Notes under the pieces: model-generated
Databases searched by the model: none
Seen by the model: the letters and a program-made list of their open reading frames with translations, nothing else
What the model was told of the DNA's origin: nothing
Shown: one piece after another, positions 1-14,645 of the stretch
Layout: the number at the start of each line of letters is the position of its first letter
Numbering within the stretch: position 1 is the first letter of the stretch
Program-made: the position numbers and the translations under genes
DNA from: Cyanoderma ruficeps
Taxonomy: Eukaryota; Chordata; Aves; Passeriformes; Timaliidae
Assembly (NCBI GenBank): GCA_008694505.1
Contig: VZDJ01000623.1
Span: 3,282,442 to 3,346,441, forward strand
Reading direction: 5' to 3'
DNA length: 64,000 bases

Positions 1-3000
1 CAGTGACATTTGCTGAATAATTTGACAAATTTCCAGATACATATAAAAGTCAGCATCCTGCCTTCTAGAAATATTTGGCTCTGGGGTACCCATTCTCAGG
101 AATATATGATGTGCTGCCAGGGACAGATCTCACCCTCTTATCCCAAAGCCTGGACCCAATGTCAAGGTGGAGCACACAGGTGCAGCTTTGGTTGCTGAAA
201 GAGAATCAAAAGGCCTGTGAAAGGGACATGAGTGCAGGGAGGAAAAGACAATGGAGTTACTGGAGCTTATCCCAGCTGCTGTCTGTGTTCCCAATTTATC
301 TGCCTGAGACAAGAGTGAGGGGAAACAGCAGAGTGAGAAGCCATCAGAAATGGGCATCCAATCCCCATGAGATGAACCAGGTCAGGGGCATGAATGGTGC
401 TTGCTTGTCTTTAAAACGCATTAGTACAGATAAACTCTCTGGTTGCTCAAAAGACAATAAAAATGAAAAGAGCCGATGAAGTTTAGAAGAACTGAACATC
501 ATGAAATAGGCTTGTTCATCCCCTTCCCACTACAGATATGGATGAAGAAGTAAAGGCAGAGTCCAAGTGGAAAGGCATTCTAATCAGGCATCTACTGCTC
601 AAAAGACAGAACAAAATTAATTCAAAAACTAGTTATTCTGGTAATCAAGAACTTCCACAAGCCAATGCCACAGCCAAACAGCCTTTTTGCCTTCGAGCTG
701 CTGAGCAGCTGGAGGCTCATCCCATGCAATGGTCTGGCTGCCATGTGGGGCTGATGCATGGATGCTGGGATAAAAACAACAAACAGTAACCAATAAAGCA
801 ACAATCCAATAAACATCAGAGGGACTGGGGAAACACGAGCAATGGCCTTGCCCACATCACCATGTGGGTCAGAACAACTCTGTGCATTAAGTGGTCATCC
901 TGGCTTCAAAGTGAGGAGGGAAAATGAAGTGAAAATGGCCTAGCTGCTTTGCTTTATTTTATTCTTAAAAAGGGCAGATGCAAATTTCTTTAGTTCATTC
1001 CATTTCCAGGAGACAGGAGTAACTTAGAGATATTACAAGATCCACTCTGACAAGCTGGAGTCTCTAGCACTGTCTGGGCTGCCAAACCAGGAGGGCCGGG
1101 ATGAGCTGGGAGTTGTTGGCCTGTTCACGATCTCGTCAGGTCGCATTTAGTCACCACTGCATCTCCTGCTCCAACCCCCCTGATTCCTCCATCCTGCACT
1201 GTAACCACAGGGTTATACACCCAGCAGTGAGCCAGTGATACCTCTGCAGCTTGGCAGTTCGATCCCAGTGGCCCAAAATATACCTGTGCCCGTGTGAGGG
1301 GATTCCTGTACTGCTCAGTCTGTGTTATTCCAGGGGATGAAGAGGATGGTGGCTCTGAAGGAAGATGTGATAGGGACCAGGCTGCAGTGTGAGTCTGCTG
1401 CCTGCTTGCACAGGAGGGCACAGGAGACCACAGGAGGCACTTGTTCTGCTAATGGGGATGCTGAAGACTGGCAGCACAGAGGAGGGGAGACTCCTCACCA
1501 GGATAGAGATAAGTCACTAAACCAAAATCTGTACTATTAATCAATTTTCCCAAAGATAAAAATCTTCCAGACCTGGAATGTTCTGCTGGCTTCACCTCCA
1601 AGCATCTGTTTTGACCTGCTACCAAGATAGCTTCAAAGTCAGAAGTGAGACTGAAGCTTCCTCCCAGGTTTAGAATTGTGCTTCCTCCTCAAATATGGGC
1701 AGTTTCCCAGCAAAGGTAATAACAGGAGAGTTTTCGTTCAAATATAATTGTAATGAGCCTTGTCTGAGTGCAGAGAGATGGGAAAGTAAAAGATATCCTA
1801 TCTGTATTAACAACCTCTCATCCAAAAGGATTGCCTCTTTGGGAGAGGTTGGGGCAGGAATGTAAGGGAGAATGGGTACATCTCATTGCTTATGATGAGC
1901 TAATGCAGGTTCTTTTTGAAGCATGACCCAATTACAAGCCAAAAGCCATCTCCTCTGTCCTGAAAATTAGAAAAGCTGATGCTTTTTCTGATGATATCCA
2001 GTATTATGGCCGACACAAGTGCCACAGGCAGTCTTTCTGTGCTCGCAGTGACTGCCTCACTCCTCTTCCAGGCACCCAACTCACGGCTGTGCTGCTGTCA
2101 GCAAGATACTGGGGAGGAGGGGAACACGGGGAAATAATCCACCAAAGAGACAGACAAATCCATTTCGACTTCACAGAGCCCAAAGCTTCCCCACAAGTAG
2201 GCACTTCTCCAAAATAAAGATAGAAAGGGCCAATGAGCCACACACTGGGAATACAGCAAGGTTGGGGGTTGGAGATTTGCTCTATCACTTGAGGATGGAC
2301 TTTTGCATCATTTCCAGAGAGAATGGTCCTAAGAAACACATTCCAGCCAAAAGCAGAGGGAATGGATTGGGACTGTAGAGGGAGAGGTGGGGTAAGCAGG
2401 GCTGGGGAACACTCAGATCTCCTTCAGGAAGGGCAGCACGTTCTCCTAGCATGCCTGTGCTGCCCATTCCAAGCACCCTCTGTGTGGTTGCAGGTGTCTC
2501 CTTTTCCTCCTGTGCCACAGGCAGTGGGCTGAACTAACCCCAGCAGCCTTTGCTGGTAGCACCGTGGTGCCAGACCCAGCTCCTCTTTGCTTTGCTTTGC
2601 TTGGTGTCACTGCCATGTGTGATGCTCAAATCTGTGTCTGTGCAAGTGCATGGAAGCTGCTCTAAACTGCCTGGCCTGAATCCATTTCTGCAGGCAAACT
2701 GTTCCCACCTGGCACCATGCAGCCATGGCCAGCTGCTGCTTTGGGTTACCTGCACCAAGGGAAAGTAAATAATTTCCCACTGAGACAGTTAAGACCCTTT
2801 TTGCTCATTATGTGCAATGCCCCTGAGCCCAGGAGCCCCACTCGTGGCCAAAGCTCTCACTGTGTCATGCTGAAGGAATTGCCTTTTGGTTGAAAGTTGA
2901 GATCTTTTGTCTAAGTTGTGTCCACTGAGGCTGAAAAGGAAAGGGTATAGAAACCAATCTTCTGTAAGCTGAGTAATGCAGCTTAGACAATCAAGCTGCT

Positions 3001-6000
3001 TGCCCTTTCACTATCATCCTAGTATTTGTACCATACAGCCTGATGGCAGCAATAAGGGGAAATGTTCCATCCTGAAATGCTACTCCAATTGGAAATGCAC
3101 CTTTTTTACCTTTGCACAAAGGCAAATCTGCTATGCTGCCTCGTTCATCATCTCTCCTGAGCCACACTCCTCTAGATTGTTCAATATCTCCTGGAATCAT
3201 CTCCAGTACATCTGTTATTATTTTTCAAAATTGCTTGCTCAGGCCATGCTATAAAAAAATAATTTTCTATTTCTACTATCTTCCAGGAGGCAGCTTCTAT
3301 CCTGTGCCACATTTAGCATTTTCTCAGCTGAATTTACTACTTGGGTTTCTTGTCCAGTCAGGTGGACATGAAAGGAGGAGCTGGAGCCAGAACAGGACTG
3401 ATATAACCACACACAACCACCCACAGTGTGAACACCTATGAGAGAGCTGATTGCAGAGTCTTCTTGCAGTTGAGAAGAGGAAGGGGCACGACTCATTTCA
3501 GATGATCCCTTTTGGGATGAGCTCAGCTGTGCCCTACAAGTGCCCTCCTCCCTCCACCACCTCTAAAAGCATGGCTCAGGCACAGACACCCACACTGTTT
3601 GTGCCTTAGGTTAAAAGAGGCGAATCTCACCACTGCCTGCTGTGGAACACATCAGACAAGCCAGGGCTGGAGGTGAGGGATGGGATGTGGCACCAACACA
3701 AGGCCTACTCCACCATAAAGAAGCAGCAGCAGAGAACAGGAGGTGCTCCATGAATTTCAGCCTCATCATCCTGCTGCTAAACCTAATTTACTTCCACTGT
3801 TGAGCTTGTTGGTGCCTCACAGCTGAGCAGATCCTGCAGTTGCTCCTGGGTGGGGGAAGCAAGGCTGGAGGACCTTGACTGGTCCATGGCTAGAGCAGCA
3901 TCTCGTGGGAAACAATGACATATTTCACAGCCACTGTCAGACACTGGCAGGTTGGTCCAGGCCGAACAAAAGCTCCACTGAAGCCATGGAGCAGCTGAGC
4001 CTGGCAGAAACAATAGTGAGTTTTTGAATTTCTCCCAAGTAACTGTGAGTGAGATGTTTTCTCTGTAACTGACCCATTAGATGCTGGATGTGCCATTCCT
4101 GTATTGGTGTACGTGGTGGGAGGTCAGCAGGACAATTAAAATTGCTGATGGTCTGCAGAACTTCAGGAGTTACCTCACAGGAAAGGAAATAGCTTTCTTC
4201 CTTCATCAGATGTTTTAGTGGGATTTTCATCAACCCTCCTCCCCCACCCTGTAATTTTGAAAAGTTCCAGGTGTGCTCAAAATTAAGGGTTTTTGACAAA
4301 TTTTAGCATAAGAACTGCAAAAAATACTTAATATCTTTGCCCCCATTTAACCAGCTGTAAAGAACATCCAGCTCTCAGCATATGCAGTATGAATAAACAT
4401 GTGTCTTCAGCTTATCTCTCTCCTGACAGCTCCCGGATAGCTCCCCAGCCTGTATTAGTTTAAATGCAATTTATTCTGGAAGACTGATAATAGGGGTATT
4501 GATTACGCAGGCCTTTGGAAATCACACCCTCATTTCACTCTGTGCAGGGCAATGATTGCCATTCCCAGTTCATTTTCCTATGAGGCTGTAAGTACTTTGT
4601 TGGGGAAGTCTTTCTCCTGCGGCTCCTCACGTGGCACCTGGCAGACATGGAGGGTTCAGTTACAGGGGTCCTGGGGCACATGGGGGACACCAGCTCTCAG
4701 TGTTGTCCAGGAGCCATCAGGTCGCTCAGAATGAGGGGAATGTGCAGCACTGCTGTACCAGGGAAGCATCCCCCCCCTCCAATTAACTTCCTCAAGACAC
4801 AGAGGCACCTCTGCTCTCGGCAAGGTCAGTCCTGACCCAATGCATTCTCAGGGGACACTTTGCTTCCAGCAGCTATTGCCCCCTGCCTCCACCTGCCCCA
4901 GCTTCTGCTGATGCTCCTCCCATGCCTATGCTGAGGAACAAATCTGGATGGGTTGAACTATCCTGCTGGGTTTCATTAATTTCCAGTCTTGCCTTTCCCA
5001 GACACAGCTTTGCTTTCTCTAGAGCTGCTTGACCAGATTGACCTTTGCTGCACGGCAGATCCCCTTGGAGGCTCTCACTGTTCCCTGTCTGTTTGAGCTT
5101 GCTTTTGATCCCTGCCTACAGCTGTGCACCCTACTTGACCTCTTCAAATCCTGCTCCCTGTGACCCTCACTGATGTGCACGACCTGCCAGCTTGCTCTGC
5201 ACAGCCTGCCTTGCTGGAATGTTCTCCTCTGGCAGCTCCATCCCTTGAGTGCCGTCTGTAGCACGGGGGTTGTGTCCATTCTCACCCACAGTGAGCTCCG
5301 GGGAGCCTGGAGCATCCAGCACACCTGGGAGCCGCTGAGCCTGGACCAGCACCAGCACCAGTCTGTTGTTTTCAATGGAATCAAGCCAGGGTGCACAGCA
5401 GAGGCTCTTCACCCCTAGTTTCTGAGCTCAGCTCAGGATTTCCCTCTGAGATGCCAATTCCGCCTCCTGTCCTAAATCTTTTCTGCCCTCATAATCAAGG
5501 GCAACCTTGAGATTATCTGCTTTGCCACCTTCACCCTGCCTGAGATCTCTCTGGCTCTTAAGCTGGACTCCCCAGCTCTGCACATCAAATTTCTTTATTT
5601 TCTGCCTCTGTTCTCTTCTATTTCCATTTCCCAGCAAACACTCTCCCCTCCAGGCTTGACTTCTGTGAACTTTTGGGTTCACTGGAGCCTAAGCTGAGAA
5701 CTGAACCCCCAAGATACAGGCCTCCAGTCTGACACCTGAAGTTCTGTAAACCATGGATGGCAGTGGTGGATGCTTTTTGAGAGTATTACAGAGGCTCTGC
5801 AGAGCAGTTCAACAGAGGCACGCCTTCAAGTGAGGCTGGAAGGATGGATTTGGGAGCACACTTGTCTTTCCTGGTCCATTTTTCATTTTTCTATTTACCT
5901 GGTCTAAGACAACACCTAGGTAATTGTACAGCAGCTGTGTCTGCAGGAGGTGTGCTGACTGGGAATGCTCCCAGCACAACACTCCCAGCACCACATTCAC

Positions 6001-9000
6001 CCTGGAGCAATGCTAACTGTATCTCTTTTTGGTAAACAGACAACTTTTCAGCAGAAGAGCTCCTGGCTCATAGTTCACTGGTTGCTCAGTGAGAGCACAG
6101 ACACGAATTGCCAGTCTGGGGTCCCTTTTGGTACAGCAATCTCTTGTCCATCTCTCCCCATCCCATGGTGACCAAGCCCAGCCATGTGTTTGCAATTTTC
6201 AGCTGTGCTCAAAATGATCAGAAGTTTCAAACAGGAACCTGGGAGGCACACAAAGGCCAGAAGCTCTCCTGTCAAGAGAGTGGCTTCCCACTCCTCATCT
6301 GCCCTGAGGCACAGGCTGTGACAGGGCAATTGTCAAATTGTCAAATGTCCCAGTGATATAAATCCCACTCCAGACACTGCTTGGCAGGATCCTTCTGAGT
6401 TGATCCAAAGCTTTGGACTACCATAATTTTTAATGCCAAAGATGTTAAAACACCTCCTTTGCAATTTTGCAAATACTTGCTGAGCTGGACTACAGTCTCA
6501 GTCTTGCTATAGTAAATCAGGGTTTGTTTCTGAAAGAAACCAGAGTCCTAACACTGCAGTTTGGGAAAATAAAGCCTCCTTTTTATAAGGCATATTTGAG
6601 CCCCCTTCAGCTCAAACTCATTTCAAATTATGATCCAAATTCAATGTTTTCACATTTTCGCACCGTGAGGCACTGGTCCCTGCCAGAGTCCTGGTAGAAA
6701 ACTCCACTCATGTTCAGCCTGGTTGCCAGTTATTTGTCTGCCCTACAGAAAACATGCTTTTTTATTTAGGAGAGGAGCAGTACACCACCCCAAAACCTTC
6801 AGTGCCACACAGAGGACAGTTATCAAGTCACTTCTGAGCCCTTGTACAAAGTCAAAGGAACATTTTTCAGCTTCTTCACTGCAGGCATGGAGAGGCTGGG
6901 TGGGGAGACAGGATAGGGATCCCTCCTCAAGCACTCACCAAGTGCATCATCGAGCCCATTCCAGCTCTCCATGCTCAGTAGGATATATCCTATAGACAAC
7001 TCCAAAATACATTCACTGGGCAGCTCCTGCAAGGGTGTAGGGAGGGCAGCAGGGCTGGCAGGGCCCGAACTCGCTCCCAGTCCAGCACTGGCTGCCACTG
7101 TCTTCCACAGGGATGGTTAAAAATGCCTTTGGAGCAGAGCCTGGTGCTCTGCAGGGACTGGAGCTGCCTCTCCCACATGGCAAGGACAGCTACTGGCACC
7201 CAAACATTTCCATTTACGGTCAGGGCCGTGCAGCTGCATTTCTGCATCAGCCCTGGAGCTGATGTTTCCAAAAGGATCCCCAGTTTTGGCAGTGGAGCAG
7301 GGCTGGACCCCATTCTTCTGCAATTATTGTGGCTCCCCAGGGAGACTGAGGCCGTTCTGGGGCTTGTTTATCCCACACTGAGGATGGGATATATTGCTGG
7401 TCCTCATGCAAAACCTGTATCCAAAGTTAGGCAGCTCCTCTCGATGTAGGCAGGTGCCAGCCTTAGCTCCACCTAAAGGGGAACCTTGGCAGTTTTTCCA
7501 CCATGCCAGCCCAGGCAAACACCCTGCTCATTGGCATACAGAAGTGAGGAAGTAAGAAAACATGGGTGAAACTCCATGGATTGCAATTTCTTGATCACGG
7601 GCAGCACTGAAAATATTGCAAAAACTGTAACAGATTCCTGGGAGGAGAGCGGCCTGTTTTTTTTCTCCCTCCAGCCATAATTAGTGTCCTCAAAAGGTGC
7701 CATTGCTTCCCCAGGACAGTGAGCCTCAGACTGGTGACAGTGAGGCTGATCTCAGAGGAGTGAGGGACACTAGTGTGCTCCAAACTGAGCATCTCCACTG
7801 GGATAGCCACGCTGGTGACAGCCATCCATGTGTCAGTGAGTCAGCAGCCCACAGGGCACTTTGCCAGCCTGGCACTGGCTCACAGCTCCAGTGTCTCCCA
7901 GTCTGGGTTGGAGGCGGTTCCTGGGGATGAGATGCTGCACCATGGCAGGCACACTGCAAACAAATCCTGGGCTCCTGAAAGAGTCCTCACTCCCTCTAAG
8001 CAGAGCTGGTTTTGAGCAAGGCAAAAAGGGATGTTCAGTGCATCCCGTTAATTTTGGCTGTACATGTACACGTATCACTGCTAACGTGTTTCTGGATGCA
8101 CCTGCATGGCAGCTGGGAGATAGAAAAGCTGCAAGAAGAAAGTGTGAACGTGGACATATAGCTGGGTTAGTCACCAAAATACCTATGGGTTGTGCTGACC
8201 ACCCTGTCTCTCCCTGGCTCTCCCAAGTCAGGCTCAGTGCTTCCTGGGAAGAAGGTTATAAACAAATTGCCCAGTTATTTCTTACAATCAAATTGCAGAG
8301 CTTTCAGATCCCACAGACAGCTTTGCTACGAGCCTTGAATGGGCTCCAGTTCTGCAATAGCTCCTCCAGAGAGAAAGAATTGGAGGCTTAACACTTCTGG
8401 ATGACAGTTCCCTGAGCTGCTGTCAGATAACAGGCACCACCAGCCGGTGCAGGAGCCAGGATCAAGGCAGGCTGCTTGATTCAGCCATCCCGGAAAAAAA
8501 GCCATGTTTATAAAACCCACATGAAAAGGAACGAATTGCCAATTACGCAAAAGACTTTAAATAAAGCAACACAAACCTTTCATGTGCAGCAGACAAATGA
8601 TACACGGTCACTGGGAAATAATATAACAGACAGGGAGGCTGCGAGTGGGGAATGGAGGAAATCCATTTTCCAGAAGTAGGAAAATGGACTTGCTCACTGA
8701 AAAAGATTAGCTGGATAAGGCCAAACACTTTTAAAAAAAGGACTATGCTAGAAACTAAACATGCATCAAACAGAAACAGGAAAAAACCCCCCAGACTGTA
8801 AGATCCAAGGATCCACACTCAGCTCCTGCTCAGAAAGAAAAAACTGTCAAAAAAGCATGCTGTGTAAACTTGCCACACACCCCAGATCTTCAACAGGCAT
8901 TTATCAAATGAAACACATACCAAATGCAACTCTTCTGCCTAATCCCAAGCCAAATAGCTTTTGAGTTTCAGACCCTCAGGAAGAGATTTCCATATGATCC

Positions 9001-9863
9001 TCCTCTGTCTCTGTTTATGATTAGCCCTTCTAAATTTCAGCATTTATCTGACAAAACACACTGGGGAGGGTTTTCTTTTATCCACAAAGCCTGTGTTTCT
9101 GCTTTTCCTTAGCTGCTGCTGCACCACTCTGCAGCCGCTTGACTTGGGAGGACAAGACTTCAGTCAAGACCCTTTGTCTGAGTCAAGCCAGGATCTCTTT
9201 CCTGATGATGGCAACCCCAAGCCCTTGCATTATGTGCCAACACTGAAGCAACCCAACATTCACAGAAGGGATTATAAATGCTGCCTCTGAGCCAAAATCT
9301 CACTTTTAGGGTACGGCAATGCAAATAAAACCTATGTGCCTGGTGGGTCTCACTGGCAATAGCTGTGTGGCCTGTCAGAGCGGGTTTTGTGGTTTTGGGA
9401 GGGAATTTGTGGCGTTGAAACATTTCAATCTGGCCTGGCAGAGGTGTCACACTGAGCTACTGCTGACTCCTGCGAGCAGAAGCACCAATTCCACCCCCTG
9501 TCCTCCTGCAGCCTGGGGTATGGTCCTCATTACCCACCAATTGATATGTTTCAAATGACATATGCATAAACCCCCTAGTCTGGTCACAGCTAATTCACAG
9601 ACAGAAAGGGAGTATATTTGCTTAATACCCTGCTTTTTGCAAACACCCTGATTGTTCCCAGATGCATCTGGTTTTGCCCAGCAGCACTTCAGGCAGGATA
9701 GGAAATAATTTCAGCTCCTCAGAATCACTGGCCAAAGCTGTTTCAAGATGCTCCAGGAGCCCTCCTGCATCCCTTTGAGGGAGCTGTACCCATCTCTCTC
9801 CTTCAATCAGACCCAGCTTCTTCTGCTGGTTTTTTTTCTACACCAAAAAGGAGTACCCCAAAG
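1..9863. other. Non-coding stretch, no supported gene
   Basis: I see no recognisable exon, RNA gene or full transposable element here. Open frames are short, overlap on both strands and resemble no family I know; the longest (7861-8391, 176 codons) has no domain, repeat or compositional signature. The stretch holds scattered low-complexity tracts, including three CTTTG units near 2583-2602, and one AT-rich segment near 8485-8660 listed separately. It is probably intergenic or intronic. Confidence 0.6.
8485..8660. promoter_or_regulatory. Candidate conserved non-coding element
   Basis: This AT-rich segment has a non-repetitive texture rich in transcription-factor-like words. TTACGCAA at 8543-8550 resembles a C/EBP or PAR-bZIP site, and AATAAAGCAACACAAA lies just downstream. 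It keeps isolated CpGs (AACGAA, TTACGC, ACACGG) in an AT-rich context, which is uncommon in neutrally decaying vertebrate DNA. Constraint is inferred from texture alone; no alignment was possible. Confidence 0.2.
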
Positions 9864-10229
9864 ATGAACAGAGGGCTGGAGCACCTCTCCCATGAAAAAA
9901 AAAAGAAGAGAGCTGGGGTTGTTTAGCCTGGAAAAGAGAAGACTCCGGGGAGACCTCACTGCAGCCTTTCAGTACTTAAAGGAGTCTTATTAAAAAGAGG
10001 GAAAGTTACTTTTTCCATGGGCAGATAGAGATGGGAAAGGGGGGCACTGTTTTAAACTAAAAAAAGGGAGGGATTTAGACTAGGTGTTAGGAAGAAATTC
10101 TTTACTCAGAAAGAAATTCTTACTTTTACTTTAGTTCTAGTGAAAGGTAGAATGGCAGAGGGAGTGAAACTAGATGGTCTTTAAGATCCTTTCCAACCCA
10201 AACCTTTCTGTGATTCTGTCATTCTATGA
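9864..10229 (+). repeat. CR1 LINE fragment, 3' end, internally deleted
   Basis: This is the 3' terminal part of a CR1 non-LTR retrotransposon in plus orientation. Diagnostic words in order are GAGGGCTGGAGCACCTCTCC, GGGGTTGTTTAGCCTGG, GGGGAGACCTCACTGCAGCC, TTAGGAAGAAATTCTTTACTC, ACTAGATGGTCTTTAAG and the terminal CTGTGATTCTGTCATTCTATGA. Relative to the family, roughly 100 bases are missing after the TTTACTCAG word near 10106-10140, where the segment carrying the CAGGTTGCCCAGAGA motif would normally lie. It is 5'-truncated, as is usual for CR1, and not capable of transposition. Confidence 0.95.
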
Positions 10230-13200
10230 AAATACAGCAACAGGATCCCTGAACCCTTCTCCAGGCAGAGCACCTGATATCACATACAAGCACTGAAAGG
10301 TCATGTAAAGCCAGATCCAGGTTAGGCTGTTATTTTGATCTTACCTGTGAAGAGAAATCAAGTTAACTGATTACCAGTGCTCTTTCCTAAACTCTCATAG
10401 GAGTGGAAAAGCTTCCAAGAAATGTGGAGGTTGGTGAAAAGGAGAAAATTTCACATAAGAATTTAAGAGACTAACTCTTAAGCAATTCAAGCCAATGCAG
10501 GTCTAGATCTTGAGGCTCAAAAAAGCTATAGAGGATCCTCTTTCATGGTAAACCCCGCAAACCAGCCCTCTGCTCCAGCCCATGGCAAAACACACAGAAA
10601 AAAATACAGCTTTGAAGTGACAGCCAGAAGCTTGGGCTTGGATGAACATTTTATTTACAGCTTCTAGTTCAATTCAGCTACAAGATAAGGTAACACTAAT
10701 AAAAACAACAGTGCTGAGAGCTTACAAAACAACTTGTATCTGAAATCTAATGATAAGATACAAACAATGTGGGTCAGCTGGTGAGATTTCCCCTAGCAAA
10801 GTGCATGTTGCTCCCAGAGGGAGCCCAGTCCACTGGGACAAAGAGCTGCTCATCTTGGTAAGCTCAGCCCACTCCTGCTGAGTGGAGCAGCTCCAGGATC
10901 AACCCAAAGCTGGTGGTTTTGCCCGTGCTTCACAGGCAGGCAAACCAAAGTGTTGTGCCCATGTCTGCAGAGAATATCAATACTGGAGACATATAAGTCC
11001 AAAACATCCACTTTCCTCTTCATCTGCTCCACCTAAAAGTGATTTCACCCTGGCTAGAAGCTACCTACCACCACTGTCATCAAGCCAGAAAAGCATCTGA
11101 GATGCCTCAGTAGACATTCCTGTACATCTGGGGGCATGGGGGTACTCAGAGATCTGAGTACTGCATGCAACAGAGGTTCATGCAGTAATTCATGCCTTTT
11201 TCTAGGCATGAATTTTTCATCCTCACCCTCCCGGCTTCCCCCATTCACACATTACTTGGAAACAGCAAAACGATTTGTTGTACTAATAAAATCCAACCAT
11301 GGGTCACTTGCAAACTAGTTAGTGTGATTTACAGAGCAATTTGCTTCCTATATTGATTACAAGGAATTCCATTGAAGGTGTGATCAAACACCTAAAAAAA
11401 CATAATACCACATGACACCATTTCTGCTCCCTTGGAAGTGGGCACATCTTCCCACACCAGCTTCCTTGGCTGTCATCTTCCTGTGGTTTTTTACTGTCAT
11501 TGATCAAACCCCAAATAAGTAGGCTGGCCAGGGCAGCTCACATAGATTTCCTGCAGTATATTTTAAGCTGTGATTATTAATATACTGAGCAGTGCTTTAG
11601 CAGAGCTCTTCTCCAATAATCCATTTTAATTTTTAATTGAACTAAGGAAAAATTAGAAAAGGCATTTAGATGAAATAGGAAGCCAAGTGCTGTGTCCTTG
11701 TGATGAAGGTGACTAAACTTCCCCCAGCCAGCTACAAAGCATCAGAGAACTTGGTGCAGCCTATGCAGAGACCATTGGTATGGTGTTGTGTTTTAATAAG
11801 TCATCCTGATTTAGCTGTTCTCATTCCACCTGACTCATGGTTATCCAGGCACTCTCTGAACACACTGTGTGTCAGGGGCAGCTGAGGGATTTCACCTCCT
11901 AGATGACTATGTGCTTCAAAAACATTACACATTAATGGTTTTGTAATAGTATTTTTAAGCATCTTTCCAGAAAGCAAGGCTGAATGTGCTTCCTGCGATT
12001 CAAGTCTCCTTTAGCCCTCCCCATTCAGGTTTGCTGGGGAGGATCCTGCCCCCCCTCCCACCTTATCAGCTGTAGGCAGGGCATTTGGGTGCTATGGGAA
12101 GTTTCATTTCCTGCTGCTTTGGCTGCCTGTGGCAGCCTTTGTAAAAGGAAAGACATTCTTCTAATTCTTGTTATTAACCCATTGGGGATCTCTGAGACCC
12201 GAGCCAAAATTGCCAAGAAATGCTCCAGCTTTCACCAGCCCATTCTTACCAGACTCTCATTGTTTCCAGTCTTCCTTCTTTTTTCCAAAAGTAAAAACTA
12301 AAGCAGATGGAACATGAACTAATTTTAATACATATTTGTGTTTGACACATGAACCTACAAGAAATGCCTGCCTGTGGCATGACCACCACAGCATCTTCTG
12401 CTGCCAACCATGTTCCCAGTGCAGCTGGGAGTGTGGGCACAGTCCCCTCTGGTGTGGAGCCCAGCACTGAAGCCCAGCAATTTAGGATGGCAAGCAGAGA
12501 AGCTGGAGGTATTTTAGGCAGATGCAACGCATTTCTCATAGCTAAGCTGTGCCTCAAAAACATAGTTAAGAGATATAATAACAGTGTCAAAAATGACCAG
12601 AGGTGCTTTTCTATCTCACTGGCAGGGACTGGGACAGTTTTGGCACAGAATAAAGTAAAAATATGTCTTGAATTAGTCCTTTCCGCAGATATGCCTTTGC
12701 AGATCCTTCCCAGGCAGCACTACTGCAGCTTCCCTGAGCTCTGCAGGCAATCACAGTGTGAAGCTGCTGGGAAAACCAGTTGAAAACCCTTTTCTCCCAC
12801 CACCCTAGTGAAAACCCATGTCTGTAGAAAACGATCAAATGATGAAAAGTGCGGTTCCTACCTGAACAAGGAGCTCCAGCTTTCTGTCATCAAGGAGGTG
12901 CACTTGGCATCTGCGACCCTCTGTCATCTGCAAGAGAGGAGAGGAACGTGTGTCAGGGTGCTTGGTGTCACAGCTCAGCACGTGGCTGCTGGCCTCCCCC
13001 AGCACATGCTGGAGCCTTTCATTCGATGCAGTCCATTTGGTTTGTGTTTACTTATTTCTTTTTAAATAAATCCCACTTCTTTTGGCACCAGGGTAAAGAA
13101 AAGGCTGGAAGGAGAAAAAGAAAAGCCACCCTGGTAGCTGTCATGGAGCAGCGCCTGGTGCAGCTGCCAGGGGGAAGGTGTTCCAGTGTGTACAATGGGG

Positions 13201-14645
13201 GCAGGGGTGGTTTGCAGCTCAGGGGCCCTGATGCTTCATATTGAAGCCTCCAGCTCTGCAGCTGGCTTGGCTGGCAGAGGAGACATCCGGGCAAGTTTCT
13301 CCAAGCCCCTCAACAGCAGTGGTCCAGCCATGCCACAGGTACTGTGGAACCAGGCTCTTCCCTGGGCCGTGCTGATGGTGCTCCCTGGAGTGGCACCAGG
13401 TGCTTGTTTGGCTCTGAATCCTGAAATGGGCTTGTCCTACTTCGACTTTCCTATTTAAGATGTACCGTGGAGCCACTTGTGATCACTGTACTGGTCTAAA
13501 TGTGCTTCCACACCAGCAGTTCATTCCAACAGTTAACAAATAATATCAATAAAACTATTATGTGTACAAGACTTATATGAGATTTCCAAGGCCCACAGAC
13601 TGGGGTCCTAAGAAATAAATGAGCTGTGGTCTGAGGGAATTCCTCTACAGTGCATCAAGCCCTCTCTTCCATAGAGTGAGTGAGGAGCAACATCGCTGTG
13701 CAGAGTTACAGATCCCAGCTCAGTCCCACAAAGCCCTTCAGAGACAGGCACAATCCCACTATCTGTTAATGGGATATGGGCAGCCTTAAGCCTCTTTGGC
13801 TCTTGGAAATCCCTTTCTCAGCACGACTTAGGCAGCACACAGGCAGCCCCCCCAGTGTGGACTCACCCTACAACACTCACACACACCTGGACCCACGTTG
13901 GCACAGACCCAGCGCAGCCCCACAGCTCAGCTTAGCCCCACAGGAACCCACTACCCCCAGCCAAGGCACCTTCCTGTGCTTTGCACGGATCCCTCGCTCA
14001 ATTTAATAACATTGCTTGCCATGGTGAGTCCTAAAGTATCACCAGAAGGGAGCAGAGAATCCACAGGATCCTGGCAGGGGAGGGTCATAGACTGCTGGAG
14101 ACATGAGTGCTGCAGCATCCTGGGCATTCCTGCCCTCATCCATCACCTCTTCCCACCAGTGCCAGCTGAGCTGAGCCCCTGACACAAAGTTGCCTTGCAG
14201 AGAGTGGGAAGTGTGCTTGGGGGGTTAACTGGGGACAGCTCAGCTTTCTGCTTCAGGTCTGTGGGTTAAAAATCAGCTGCTCCTGTGGCTGATGGGGCTG
14301 GATGTGCTGGCATCCGGGAGTCAGTGGTGGATGCTCCACCATCAGCTCTGCCCATTCAAGAATCCACGCATTGTGTGGCCACTGCCACAAGATCTGCAAC
14401 CTCAGCCAACTCCAGCAGCATCACTCTCATCCTGCTGTCTCTCAGCCCAGGAGCCCATCAGCCTCTCCTGGGTGCTTCTGTGCTCCCTCTTGACAGCTCT
14501 GTCCCACATCCATCTCTCCCTTTCCTGGTACCAGGCTGAAGGGAGTCTTACCCAGCCCCTCCACAAAACAAAGATTCAGGTATTCCAACAACTCTCTTGA
14601 ACCTCAAGCTGGCCACTGAAGATGCATAGCTTATTATGAGAAAAC

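Noticed and set aside
1195..1290. tRNA-like B-box word (CAGTTCGATCCC)
   Set aside because: No A-box at the right distance and no cloverleaf stems could be formed.
7861..8391. 176-codon plus-strand ORF
   Set aside because: No domain, several overlapping frames and no splice or promoter context; length is within chance for a window this size.
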